From: Polyangium fumosum | Lineage (GTDB): Bacteria > Myxococcota_A > Polyangia > Polyangiales > Polyangiaceae | Reading direction: 5' to 3' | Assembly (NCBI RefSeq): GCF_005144585.1 | Contig: NZ_SSMQ01000056.1 | Location: 21,765 to 85,764, forward strand | Length of the DNA stretch: 64,000 nt | In this document: piece after piece, positions 12,496 through 19,626 of the stretch | How positions within the stretch are numbered: position 1 is the first letter of the stretch | Layout: each line of letters opens with the position of its first letter | Translations under genes and position numbers: made by a program | The notes under the pieces: generated by a model | Told to the model about the DNA's origin: nothing | Databases searched by the model: none | Seen by the model: only the letters and a program-made list of their open reading frames with translations

Positions 12496-13509
12496 ATGAC
12501 GCGGAATGCGGTGCGCCATAGGGCGCGGCGCGACGTAAGCGTGCTGCGGATTGGCAGCTCGACGGCGGAGGACGTGATCGGCCTCGTCTCGATCGTAGCT
12601 CGACGCCACTTGGTCGTACGTCTCGCGAATCAGCTCGTTCGTATCCATGGTGCGGCCTATCGGGAGCGGAGCCCCCGGATGACCCGGGGCCGCTCGATTC
12701 CGTGCCTTCGTTGCGTTCGATCACATGGTGCCGCCACACGTCAGGACGGCGCCGCCGGACGTGAGGTTCTCGATGTGCTCTACTGGTTCGTCTACGAGAG
12801 CCTCACGTGGAACGCGGTGGCTGCCGTGCTCCCCGAGGGCCGGAGCCTACGCATTCTCGACGCCGGAGGCGGGAGCGGCAAGTACGGCGCGCTCTTTGCC
12901 GAGCGGGGTCATCACGTCACGGTGCTCGATCTCTCGCCGGGAATGCTCGAACAGGCCAAGGCCCGCTTCGCGCAGCGAGGGCTGCTCGCGCGTGCCGCCT
13001 TCGAGGTGGGGACCATCGTCTCCTTGCCCTTCGCCGACGGCGCATTTGATCTGGTGTTCTGCGAAGGCGATCCAGTCTCGTATTGCACCTCCCAATACCG
13101 AGAGGCCATCGCGGAGCTGTGCCGGGTCGCGGCTGCAGGGGCTTACGTGGTCCTCGGGGTCGACAATCGACAGTCTTATTTTCTAGGCGCCCTGGAGTCC
13201 GGAAAGAAGGCGGAGGCCATGGACATTCTTCTCACCGGGCGGGCGACCTGTCCGTACGGGCTGCCCGTCCACGCCTTCACCCTGCGCGAGCTCGAGGAAG
13301 CCGTGGATGCGGCTGGCGCGGAGGTGGTCGAGATCTTCGGCAAGCCGATCCTTTTTCGCGAGATGCTGGAGGCGCTCGGGGCGGCGCGGGGACCCGGCTT
13401 CGATCCATGGGAGGCTCGGCAGGAGTTCCTCGCATTGCAAGAGCGGATCGCGCACGAGGGGTATGCGACCGCGGGTGGCCACCTCCAGGTCATGGCGCGC
13501 CGCCGCTGA
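12496..13509 (+). CDS. SAM-dependent methyltransferase (N-terminus uncertain)
   Basis: From about residue 90 this is a clear class I methyltransferase: LYWFVYESLTWNAVAAVLP, motif I ILDAGGGSGKYGALFAE, motif II VTVLDLSPGMLEQAKAR, and LPFADGAFDLVFCEGDPVSY. The C-terminal part has VVEIFGKPILF and HLQVMARRR, as in the SmtA/Methyltransf_11 family. The first ~85 residues of the open frame are Arg-rich, do not look like the family, and read through the complement of another methyltransferase relic (12550-12648). The true start is therefore probably further in, for example a GTG at about 12775, or the N-terminus has been lost in a small rearrangement. Substrate unknown. Confidence 0.75.
   Translation: MTRNAVRHRARRDVSVLRIGSSTAEDVIGLVSIVARRHLVVRLANQLVRIHGAAYRERSPRMTRGRSIPCLRCVRSHGAATRQDGAAGREVLDVLYWFVYESLTWNAVAAVLPEGRSLRILDAGGGSGKYGALFAERGHHVTVLDLSPGMLEQAKARFAQRGLLARAAFEVGTIVSLPFADGAFDLVFCEGDPVSYCTSQYREAIAELCRVAAAGAYVVLGVDNRQSYFLGALESGKKAEAMDILLTGRATCPYGLPVHAFTLRELEEAVDAAGAEVVEIFGKPILFREMLEALGAARGPGFDPWEARQEFLALQERIAHEGYATAGGHLQVMARRR
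12550..12648 (-). pseudogene. N-terminal fragment of another methyltransferase
   Basis: On the minus strand ATG at 12648 begins MDTNELIRETYDQVASSYD and continues as DRDEADHVLRRRAAN. This is the canonical opening of class I methyltransferases (the YDxxAxxYD segment before motif I). After about 33 codons all resemblance stops and no SAM-binding motif I follows in any frame. I read this as the stump of a deleted or rearranged gene lying head-on to the methyltransferase gene on the other strand. Confidence 0.5.
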
Positions 13510-13524
13510 ACACGCCAGTACCTG

Positions 13525-13974
13525 CTACTGCAACATCGCGCTGGCTTCCTGCGGCATCACGAGGGCGAGGATCTCCTCGCCGCTCCGGGAGGAGAGCACG
13601 GCGTACGTCGCGGGGCAGAGCGACAGGATCTGCTCGAGCCACGCGTCGGCCTCGAACGCGGTGAGCTCGTCGTGCGACGACGTGATCCAGCAGAGCAGCC
13701 CGAGCAGCGACGACGGCCCCGCGAAGATCCGCAGCTCGCCTCGCCCGCCCTGGAAGATCCCGCACGTCGCGGCGCCGCGGGTGAACAAGACCGAGAGGCG
13801 CACGAGGCCTGCAGCAGGGTCGTACCCGAGGGAGAGCGTCGAGTCGACGGCGACGCGCCGCACGGCGAGCCCACCCGAGGGTGCCCCGCCGATCGGCGAA
13901 AAACCGGCCTCGTGAAGGTGGTGCGCCGCACGCCGGCAGAGGTCGTCATGCTCTCGGTCCATGTTGCAGTCCAT
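13525..13974 (-). CDS. Uncharacterised 149-residue protein
   Basis: I do not recognise this family. The protein is small and globular-looking with no signal peptide or membrane segment. It alternates helices (DDLCRRAAHHLHEAGF) with strands (LAVRRVAVDSTLSLGYD, LVRLSVLFTRG, GELRIFAGPSSLLGLLCW) and ends in TYAVLSSRSGEEILALV. Codon use matches neighbours, and the frame is clean from 13974 (alternative ATG at 13962). It is divergent from the DUF1826 gene, with a perfect 14-base palindrome in the 49 bp between them, so the two are probably co-regulated. The only functional clue is that shared operator. Confidence 0.65.
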   Translation of the reverse strand: MDCNMDREHDDLCRRAAHHLHEAGFSPIGGAPSGGLAVRRVAVDSTLSLGYDPAAGLVRLSVLFTRGAATCGIFQGGRGELRIFAGPSSLLGLLCWITSSHDELTAFEADAWLEQILSLCPATYAVLSSRSGEEILALVMPQEASAMLQ

Positions 13975-13982
13975 GTAGAACT

Positions 13983-13996
13983 ATAGTTGCAACTAT
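13983..13996. promoter_or_regulatory. Palindromic operator between divergent genes, possibly Fur/Zur-like
   Basis: Perfect palindrome ATAGTTGCAACTAT in an AT-rich 49 bp interval that stands out in this GC-rich window. A related half-site (GCAATATAG) follows at about 14006-14014. Size, AT content and position over two divergent starts fit a Fur-family site. The zinc link is only suggested by the DUF1826 gene next to it. Confidence 0.5.
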
Positions 13997-14023
13997 GATG
14001 CGTTTGCAATATAGAAGGCCCTC

Positions 14024-14680
14024 GTGATCCTTCATGCCGTCACATCTTCACGCCAGGACAGCTCGTTTCGCCTCGGCGGCGCTCCCGACGTCCTCGCGTC
14101 GATCCACGAACCTTCCGTGAACGTCGCGATCTGGACGCGTCCGGTCCCGCCGGGCCTCGGGCCCGAGATGGCGGCGTGGGCCGACAAGAAGGACGCTTTC
14201 GAGGGGATCTTCGACGCGGCGGAGATCAAGGCGGGCCGGCCCTTCGACCCCGACGACGACACGAGCCCGCTGCGCTCCGATCTCGGGCGTCTGCTCCGGC
14301 GCTTCGCGGAGCTCACCCGTGTCCGGCGCATCCAGGTGTCTTTCGGAGCGATACGGCACGATCAATGCCGCAAGTTCCACGTGGACTACGTGCGCCTGCG
14401 CATGGTGACCACGTACCTCGGGCCTGGGACGGAGTGGTTGCCGGACGACGGGGTTCGTCGGGAGGAGCTCGCGCCGGCCCCACTCGCGCCCGCGGAGGCC
14501 AATCGCCGGATCGTGCGGGACCCCGACAAGGTGCGCCGGGCAAACGCCGGAGACGTCGTGCTGCTCAAAGGGGAGCGATATCCGGGCGCGGAGCGGGCGG
14601 CGGTGCATCGATCACCGCCCATTCAGGAGCTCGGCGTCACGCGCGTCGTGCTCGTCGCGACGACCTACGACAAGAGATGA
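14024..14680 (+). CDS. DUF1826-family protein
   Basis: A 218-residue protein starting with GTG at 14024 (GAAGG upstream). The family hallmarks are NVAIWTRP near the N-terminus, RIQVSFGAIRHDQCRKFHVDYVRLR with the conserved HxD-like CRKFHVD, TYLGPGTEWLP, and the C-terminal GDVVLLKGERYPG...AVHRSPPI. Function is not established; the conserved His/Asp/Cys residues and cupin-like strands suggest a metal-binding fold. I recall, without being able to check, that relatives occur beside zinc-responsive genes such as CobW-type GTPases. The palindrome upstream would fit a metal-responsive regulator. It stands alone, divergent from an unknown gene. Confidence 0.85.
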   Translation: MILHAVTSSRQDSSFRLGGAPDVLASIHEPSVNVAIWTRPVPPGLGPEMAAWADKKDAFEGIFDAAEIKAGRPFDPDDDTSPLRSDLGRLLRRFAELTRVRRIQVSFGAIRHDQCRKFHVDYVRLRMVTTYLGPGTEWLPDDGVRREELAPAPLAPAEANRRIVRDPDKVRRANAGDVVLLKGERYPGAERAAVHRSPPIQELGVTRVVLVATTYDKR

Positions 14681-14717
14681 GGAAGGACGCAGCGAGCGCG
14701 AGGAGCCACGGTCGATT

Positions 14718-15608
14718 TCATCGGACGTGTTGCGTGACCCAGTCGACGACCGAGCGATGTCGGGGGCTCCAACCGAGCTCGGCGCGGGCCTTGTCGGCGC
14801 GGACGCGGCTGTTGGAGCCGAGCGCGAAGACGGCGAGCTCGCGGCCCCATTTCGCGACCGCTGCCTCGGCCGGCCAGGACTGCGCCTCGCCCAGCCCGAG
14901 CGCCTTGCCGATCGCGCGGACGAGATCCCCAAACGAAGCCTCGCCGTTCTCGACGTAGTAAAAGCTGCCCGCGGGCGCCTTCTCCAGCGCGAGCAGATAA
15001 AGGTCGACCACGTCGGCGATGTGGACATTGGACCAGATGTTGAGGCCGCGCCCGATATAACGAGGAATCCCGCTCTCCTTCGCCTGCACGATCAGAGGCG
15101 GAATCTGCACGCTCTGCGCGGGGGGGCCCAGCGTGTCGCCATAGATCAGGGTGTTGCAGAGCACGATGGTCCGCACGGCAGGCGCCGCGTCGACGATGCG
15201 CTGGTTCAACGCGACGCGGTGGACCTTGTCGGGCTCGGGTTTGACCGGGGTGTCCTCCGTGTAAATCGCGTCGGAGGGCGCGCCCATCGCCTCGTCCCCG
15301 ACGATGCTGCTGCCGCTCGTGTGGAGAAAGGGTTTGCCCGACCCCGCGAGCCCGGCGAGCAGGGCCTCGACGGCACCTGCGTGATCACTGTCGGCGGCGT
15401 TGATGACGGCGTCGGCGGCCTTCGCCTCGGTGCTCAGCAAGGCGGCATCGTCGAGCGTGCCAAACACGGGCGTGATGCCCTTCGCGCGGACGCCGTCGCC
15501 CTTGGCCGTCGAGCGAACGAGGCCACGCACGGTATGGCCTTGGGAGGCGAGCTGCGCGGCGATGGAGCCACCGATGTAACCACTCGCGCCAGTCACGAAG
15601 ATCTTCAT
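14718..15608 (-). CDS. NAD(P)-dependent epimerase/dehydratase (extended or atypical SDR)
   Basis: A 296-residue single-domain SDR. The N-terminal MKIFVTGASGYIGGSIAAQL is the GxxGxxG Rossmann nucleotide site, followed by VRGLVRS. The active-site region has HTSGSSIVGDEAMG and then the less usual IYTEDTP...HRVALNQRI, so the classical YxxxK is not evident and the protein is probably an atypical SDR. WSNVHIADVVDLYLLALE and FYYVENGE are typical of the NAD-dependent epimerase family. It is divergent from a LysR gene 156 bp away, which probably controls it. Substrate not deducible. Confidence 0.88.
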   Translation of the reverse strand: MKIFVTGASGYIGGSIAAQLASQGHTVRGLVRSTAKGDGVRAKGITPVFGTLDDAALLSTEAKAADAVINAADSDHAGAVEALLAGLAGSGKPFLHTSGSSIVGDEAMGAPSDAIYTEDTPVKPEPDKVHRVALNQRIVDAAPAVRTIVLCNTLIYGDTLGPPAQSVQIPPLIVQAKESGIPRYIGRGLNIWSNVHIADVVDLYLLALEKAPAGSFYYVENGEASFGDLVRAIGKALGLGEAQSWPAEAAVAKWGRELAVFALGSNSRVRADKARAELGWSPRHRSVVDWVTQHVR

Positions 15609-15682
15609 GCGACGTTCCTTTCCACGCAGGAGGATGGAAGCTCCGCGGCCCTTCGGGAACCCGCGCCGGGTGCACGAGATCT

Positions 15683-15697
15683 GTGAAGTCGGTTCAC
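15683..15697. promoter_or_regulatory. Candidate LysR binding site
   Basis: Inverted repeat GTGAAGTCGGTTCAC (five-base arms, five-base centre) in the 156 bp between the SDR and LysR genes. Size and dyad symmetry are those of a LysR recognition site. It sits 75 bp from the SDR start and 67 bp from the LysR start. Confidence 0.45.
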
Positions 15698-15764
15698 CAA
15701 ACGGACGAGGACAGGCTCGACGCGCGACGCGGCGTCGCGTAGACCCACCCAGGACAGGAGCAAG

Positions 15765-16730
15765 ATGGACAATCGCGCAGGCGAGATGCAGGTCTTCGTG
15801 CGGGTGGTGGAAGCGCGGAGCTTCTCGGAGGCCGCTCGCCAGCTCCGGATGACGCCGTCGACGGTGAGCAAGCTGATCGGCCGGATCGAAGCGCGGATGG
15901 GCGTGCGTCTCGTCGAGCGTTCGACGCGACGTCTATCGCTGACCGACGAAGGACAGCTCTACTTCGAGCGGAGCCGCGCGCTGCTCGCGGAGCTCGAGGA
16001 TCTCGAACGCGAGCTCGCGCGAGGAGGCGCGCACGCGAGCGGGACGGTGCGCGTCAGCGCCTCGGTGGCCTTCGGCGCGCGCGGGCTCGTGCCCTTGCTG
16101 CCGGCCTTCTGGGAGCGGTACCCCGACATCGTCGTCGACCTCTCGCTTTCGGATGAAATCGTCGATCTTTACCTCGATCGCACCGACGTCGCGTTTCGCA
16201 TCGGGGCGCTCACCGATTCGAACCTCGTCGCGCGCAAGATCGGCACGGCGCGGCGCAGAATCGTGGGATCTCCGGGGTACCTGAAGCGGCGCGGGACGCC
16301 GCGGACCGTCGAGGATCTCGACCACCACAACTGCCTCGGCTTCAACTTCCGGCGGGCGGCGCCGGTGTGGCCGCATCGGCAGGCAGGTCGCCTCGTCGAC
16401 CGGATGGTGCAGGGGAGCCTGCTCGCGAACAATGGCGAGACGGTTCGCACGATGGCGATCGCAGGCGTGGGGCTCGGGCGGTTGGCCGATTTCCATATCG
16501 ATCCCGACATCGCCGCCGGTCGCCTCGTCGAAGTGCTGACGTCCGAGGAGCACAGCGACGCGGAGGACGTGCACGCGCTTCATCTCGGGGGCCAGCGCGT
16601 GCCCCCGCGGGTGCGCGCCTTTCTCGACGACACCGTTCCGCGGCTGCAAGCGTTCATGGAGGCCCAAGGGCGACAGGACGTGTCCGTGGCCATTGACACC
16701 GGCGCAGGGAAGGAGCACAGGCTGGTCTGA
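15765..16730 (+). CDS. LysR-family transcriptional regulator
   Basis: A 321-residue regulator. MQVFVRVVEARSFSEAARQLRMTPSTVSKLIGRIEARMGVRLVERSTRRLSLTDEG is split between the winged HTH and its dimer helix, as usual for LysR. The rest is the periplasmic-binding-protein-like effector domain (GTVRVSASVAFG, DVAFRIGALTDSNLVARKIG, GVGLGRLADFHI). In the CrgA-like subgroup such proteins regulate a divergent oxidoreductase gene. Here both the SDR gene (divergent) and the aldo-keto reductase gene (directly downstream, TGATG overlap) are candidates. ATG at 15765 follows CAGGAGCAAG, a good ribosome site. Confidence 0.93.
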   Translation: MDNRAGEMQVFVRVVEARSFSEAARQLRMTPSTVSKLIGRIEARMGVRLVERSTRRLSLTDEGQLYFERSRALLAELEDLERELARGGAHASGTVRVSASVAFGARGLVPLLPAFWERYPDIVVDLSLSDEIVDLYLDRTDVAFRIGALTDSNLVARKIGTARRRIVGSPGYLKRRGTPRTVEDLDHHNCLGFNFRRAAPVWPHRQAGRLVDRMVQGSLLANNGETVRTMAIAGVGLGRLADFHIDPDIAAGRLVEVLTSEEHSDAEDVHALHLGGQRVPPRVRAFLDDTVPRLQAFMEAQGRQDVSVAIDTGAGKEHRLV

Positions 16731-17761
16731 TGGAGTACAGACAATTGGGCGGATCGGGGCTCAAGGTCCCGGTGTTGAGCTTCGGCACCGGCACCTTCGG
16801 GGGGTCGGGCGAGTTCTTCAAGGCGTGGGGTTCGAGCGACGTGGCCGAGGCGACTCGCCTCGTCGACATCTGCCTCGACGCTGGATTGACGATGTTCGAT
16901 ACGGCCGACATCTATTCGGGTGGCGCGGCGGAGGAGATCCTCGGGCGCGCCCTCCAGGGGCGGCGCGACCGCGTGCTCATCTCGACGAAGGGCACGTTCC
17001 GCGCCGGCCCTGGGCCGAACGACGTCGGGTCGTCGCGAAGCCACCTGCTGCGCGCGGTGGACACGAGCCTCACGCGGCTTCGCACGGACTACATCGACCT
17101 GTATCAACTGCACGGCTTCGACGCGGTGACGCCGATCGAGGAGGTGCTGAGCACGCTCGACACGCTCGTGAAGGCGGGGAAGATCCGCTATGTCGGCTGC
17201 TCGAATTTCTCCGGCTGGCACCTCATGAAATCGCTGGCCGTCTCCGATCGCCACGGATGGGCGCGGTACGTGGCGCACCAGACGTATTATTCGCTGATCG
17301 GGCGCGACTACGAATGGGAGCTGATGCCACTCGGGATCGATCAGCGTGTCGGCGCCGTGGTGTGGAGCCCGCTCGGATGGGGCCGACTCACCGGGAAGAT
17401 CCGGCGCGGTCAGCCGCTGCCGCCGGCGAGCCGGCTGCAAAGCAAGGTCGTCGTCGATCGCGGGCCGCCGGTGGAGGACGAATATCTCTATCGTGTTGTC
17501 GACGCGCTCGACAAGGTCGCCGCCGAGACGGGCAAAACGGTGCCGCAGGTCGCGCTGAACTGGCTCCTGCAGCGGCCGACGGTCTCGTCCCTCATCATCG
17601 GCGCGCGCACCGAGGAACAACTGCGGCAGAACCTCGACGCCGTGGGGTGGACGCTGGCACCGGAGCACGTCGCCGCGCTCGATGCGGCGAGCGTGGTAAC
17701 GCCGCCCTATCCGTACTGGCACCAGCGCGGGTTCGGGGAACGGAATCCGCCGCCGGTGTGA
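16730..17761 (+). CDS. Aldo/keto reductase
   Basis: A 343-residue NADPH-dependent aldo-keto reductase with a TIM-barrel fold. It opens with MEYRQLGGSGLKVPVLSFGTG. The catalytic tetrad is visible: Asp in FDTADIY, Tyr in the same segment (IYSGG), Lys in LISTKG, and His in YQLHGFD. DYIDLYQLH, GKIRYVGCSNFSGWH and SSLIIGARTEEQLRQNL are standard family phrases. Its start codon shares one base with the LysR stop, so the two are translationally coupled. It may act on the same compound class as the neighbouring SDR. A strong hairpin follows the stop. Confidence 0.93.
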   Translation: MEYRQLGGSGLKVPVLSFGTGTFGGSGEFFKAWGSSDVAEATRLVDICLDAGLTMFDTADIYSGGAAEEILGRALQGRRDRVLISTKGTFRAGPGPNDVGSSRSHLLRAVDTSLTRLRTDYIDLYQLHGFDAVTPIEEVLSTLDTLVKAGKIRYVGCSNFSGWHLMKSLAVSDRHGWARYVAHQTYYSLIGRDYEWELMPLGIDQRVGAVVWSPLGWGRLTGKIRRGQPLPPASRLQSKVVVDRGPPVEDEYLYRVVDALDKVAAETGKTVPQVALNWLLQRPTVSSLIIGARTEEQLRQNLDAVGWTLAPEHVAALDAASVVTPPYPYWHQRGFGERNPPPV

Positions 17762-17769
17762 GGAGGCGC

Positions 17770-17802
17770 GTCCTCGACGGCTGGGACTCCACCGTCGAGG
17801 AC
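17770..17802. terminator. Hairpin between convergent genes
   Basis: Perfect 11-base stem (GTCCTCGACGG / CCGTCGAGGAC) with an 11-base loop, eight bases after the aldo-keto reductase stop and 25 bases beyond the stop of the opposing lipoprotein gene. There is no long T tract, only CTTCTCTCC. It is probably a terminator or 3' end stabiliser for both genes. Confidence 0.6.
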
Positions 17803-17827
17803 CTTCTCTCCGAGCAGAACGGACCTG

Positions 17828-18364
17828 CTAATAGGTAGGACCCGTCTCCGCAGCGAGCTGCGTGAGCGCTTTCTCCCAGGTGGCGCCGCGCTCATCATCC
17901 TGCCAGTTCGTGGCCACGCTATCGCCGCGGCTCACCTCCCCGATATGCGCCATCGCTTCGACGTGCGCGGGGCTGCCGACGAACTGGAACATTGCCTCTT
18001 CGTCCTTCCAGACGGTGAGCGTACGCCCCGCGTGGCAGCTCGCGGAGCTGCCGAGTTGGAACGCCACGAGCCCCGGCTGGGTCTGGAGCGCCTCGCCGAT
18101 GGGGCCCACGAGCTCCTCGAACTTCGCTTCGGACGCCGACGTGCCCTTCCGGTGGATCCACGTGCTGCTCACGATGTAGCTCCCCGGCGCAAGGTTTCCC
18201 TCGGCGTCGACCCCGGCGCCCATGAGGGGGGAGGACGCGAAGTCTTGCTCCAGTTTGTCCCGCGAACAACCGTCGTCCTTCGTATCGGGGGGCTCGGCCG
18301 AAGGGCCGCTGCACGCAAGGAGGGAAAGGGAGAGGAGAGCTTTTGCTACGAGGTTTCGTTTCAT
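17828..18364 (-). CDS. Lipoprotein with a dimeric alpha/beta-barrel (ABM-like) domain
   Basis: ATG at 18364 has GAAGGAG eight bases upstream. The 178-residue product opens with a lipoprotein signal (MKRNLVAKALLSLSLLAC, lipid Cys18) and a short linker. The mature part has strands and helices in the order expected of the ferredoxin-like alpha/beta barrel: YIVSSTWIHRK, FEELVGPIGEAL, GLVAFQLGSS, GRTLTVWKDEEAMFQFVGSPAHVEAM. The last phrase is typical of antibiotic-biosynthesis-monooxygenase-like (ABM) or related stress-response proteins. An enzymatic role is not certain. It lies 38 bp downstream of another exported protein gene and both follow LytTR-type boxes, so it is likely part of that regulon. 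Confidence 0.75.
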   Translation of the reverse strand: MKRNLVAKALLSLSLLACSGPSAEPPDTKDDGCSRDKLEQDFASSPLMGAGVDAEGNLAPGSYIVSSTWIHRKGTSASEAKFEELVGPIGEALQTQPGLVAFQLGSSASCHAGRTLTVWKDEEAMFQFVGSPAHVEAMAHIGEVSRGDSVATNWQDDERGATWEKALTQLAAETGPTY

Positions 18365-18402
18365 GGGGTGGCTCCTTCGAAGGGAAAGCAATCGCAGGGA
18401 AT

Positions 18403-18771
18403 TCAGCGCGTGTCGGGCGCTCCGGACCGGACGGTGCCGAAGAGCAGCGGCGAAAACTCGCGGCCCAGGCGCTTCGAATGGAAGTCCTCGGCACGCGCGA
18501 AGATCCGAACCTCGACGTCCTCCGCCGGAGAGGCGGTGGACGTCAGCGTGGCGATCCAATGGCGCGCACCCGCCGAATCCCGCACGCGGAGATAGAGGTA
18601 GGAACCGGCGGAAAGGCGCTCCTCGACGTGGCCCGTGAAGCCGAACCTCGCCGAGGGCCCGAGCGTGTATTGCATCAAGGGGTTTTCGACACGCCGCTCC
18701 GAAGAGATCGTGTGGGCCGCCGAAAGCCCCGCGGCCAGCATCATCAGGGCGGCAAGGATCGTTCGTCGCAT
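18403..18771 (-). CDS. Small exported protein of unknown function
   Basis: A 122-residue protein with a clear Sec signal peptide (MRRTILAALMMLAAGLSAAH). The mature domain is strand-rich (MQYTLGPSARFGFTGHVEE, SYLYLRVRDSAG, HWIATLTSTA, VEVRIFARAEDF) and suggests a small beta-barrel with an OB-like order; I do not recognise the family. It is the first gene of a two-gene unit with the ABM-like lipoprotein. Three evenly spaced direct repeats matching LytTR recognition sites lie 44-94 bp upstream, between its start and the stop of the LytTR regulator gene, so it is probably a direct target of that regulator. Confidence 0.75.
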   Translation of the reverse strand: MRRTILAALMMLAAGLSAAHTISSERRVENPLMQYTLGPSARFGFTGHVEERLSAGSYLYLRVRDSAGARHWIATLTSTASPAEDVEVRIFARAEDFHSKRLGREFSPLLFGTVRSGAPDTR

Positions 18772-18814
18772 GCGCGGAAGCTACAGGCCCCGCCGCTCGC
18801 CTCCGGTCCGAGCC

Positions 18815-18865
18815 GATGGACGGCGCGCGCGAGCGGATGAGCGGCGCGCCCCGGCCGATGAACGG
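18815..18865 (-). promoter_or_regulatory. Three LytTR-type direct repeats, 21 bp apart
   Basis: On the minus strand the nonamers CCGTTCATC (18865-18857), CCGCTCATC (18844-18836) and CCGTCCATC (18823-18815) repeat with an exact 21 bp period. LytTR proteins recognise 9-bp direct repeats separated by about 12 bp, and the AlgR consensus CCGTTCGTC is nearly identical. They lie just upstream of the exported-protein gene at 18771. Confidence 0.75.
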
Positions 18866-18867
18866 TC

Positions 18868-19626
18868 CTACGCCTTGCGGAGACCGGGCTCCTCGTTGAG
18901 GCCCAGCGCCGCCTTCACCGCGGGCAGGGAGCGCCGGCTCACGCGCGCGACCTGGCCATCGTCGAGCTCGACCTCGTAGATCCCCTCTTCGCTGCGCAGG
19001 GCCTTCACGCTGTCGATGTGGATGAGCTCACCCCGATGCACGCGCAAAAAGCCATGGGCACGCAGCCGCTCTTCGAGCGTGGACAGCGGCTCCTCGGTGC
19101 AATGTTCGTCCTGGTCCGCGCGAAAAAGCGTGTATTTGTCGCTGCTCCAGAAACGCGTGACGTCGCGGGCGTCGAAGAAACGAAGGACCCCACGCGTGAC
19201 GGTGACGATACGCGTCGACGATCCCCCGCGGCTCGTGACCATGGAAAGGGCGCGGGCCGCTGCCTCCTGGGTCGCGAGGAGCCGCCGGCGCGCGCGTTCG
19301 ATGGCGGAAAGGAGTCGCTCGGGTCGCACCGGCTTGAGCAGGTAATCGACCGCGCTCACCTCGAAGGCCTGCACGGCGTATTCATCGTACGCGGTGATGA
19401 AAATGAGCGGCGGCAGGTCCGTGTACCGTTGCGCGAGCGAGAGCCCATCCAGGCCGGGCATTCGGATGTCGAGCAGCATGAGCTCGGGGCCCCGCACCTC
19501 GATCTGCCGGAGCGCTTCTTCCCCGTCCCCGGCCTCTCCCACGACCTCGGTGTCCGGGATGTCTTTCAACAATCGAATCAAGCGCCGACGCGCGGGCTCT
19601 TCATCGTCGACGACCAGAATCTTCAT
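18868..19626 (-). CDS. LytTR-family response regulator
   Basis: A 252-residue response regulator. The receiver domain (1-120) has the acidic pocket VVDDEEPARRR, the phospho-acceptor Asp53 in LLDIRMPGLDG, the Thr in FITAYDEYAVQAFEV and the Lys in YLLKPVRPERL. The C-terminal LytTR DNA-binding domain (about 145-245) contains FWSSDKYTLFRADQDEH, LSTLEERLRAHGFLRVHRGELIHIDSV and LDDGQVARVSRRSLPAVK. The start codon overlaps the stop of the sensor kinase gene (ATGA). Two groups of CCGTTCATC-like direct repeats flank the operon, which suggests autoregulation and control of the downstream exported-protein genes. Confidence 0.95.
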   Translation of the reverse strand: MKILVVDDEEPARRRLIRLLKDIPDTEVVGEAGDGEEALRQIEVRGPELMLLDIRMPGLDGLSLAQRYTDLPPLIFITAYDEYAVQAFEVSAVDYLLKPVRPERLLSAIERARRRLLATQEAAARALSMVTSRGGSSTRIVTVTRGVLRFFDARDVTRFWSSDKYTLFRADQDEHCTEEPLSTLEERLRAHGFLRVHRGELIHIDSVKALRSEEGIYEVELDDGQVARVSRRSLPAVKAALGLNEEPGLRKA

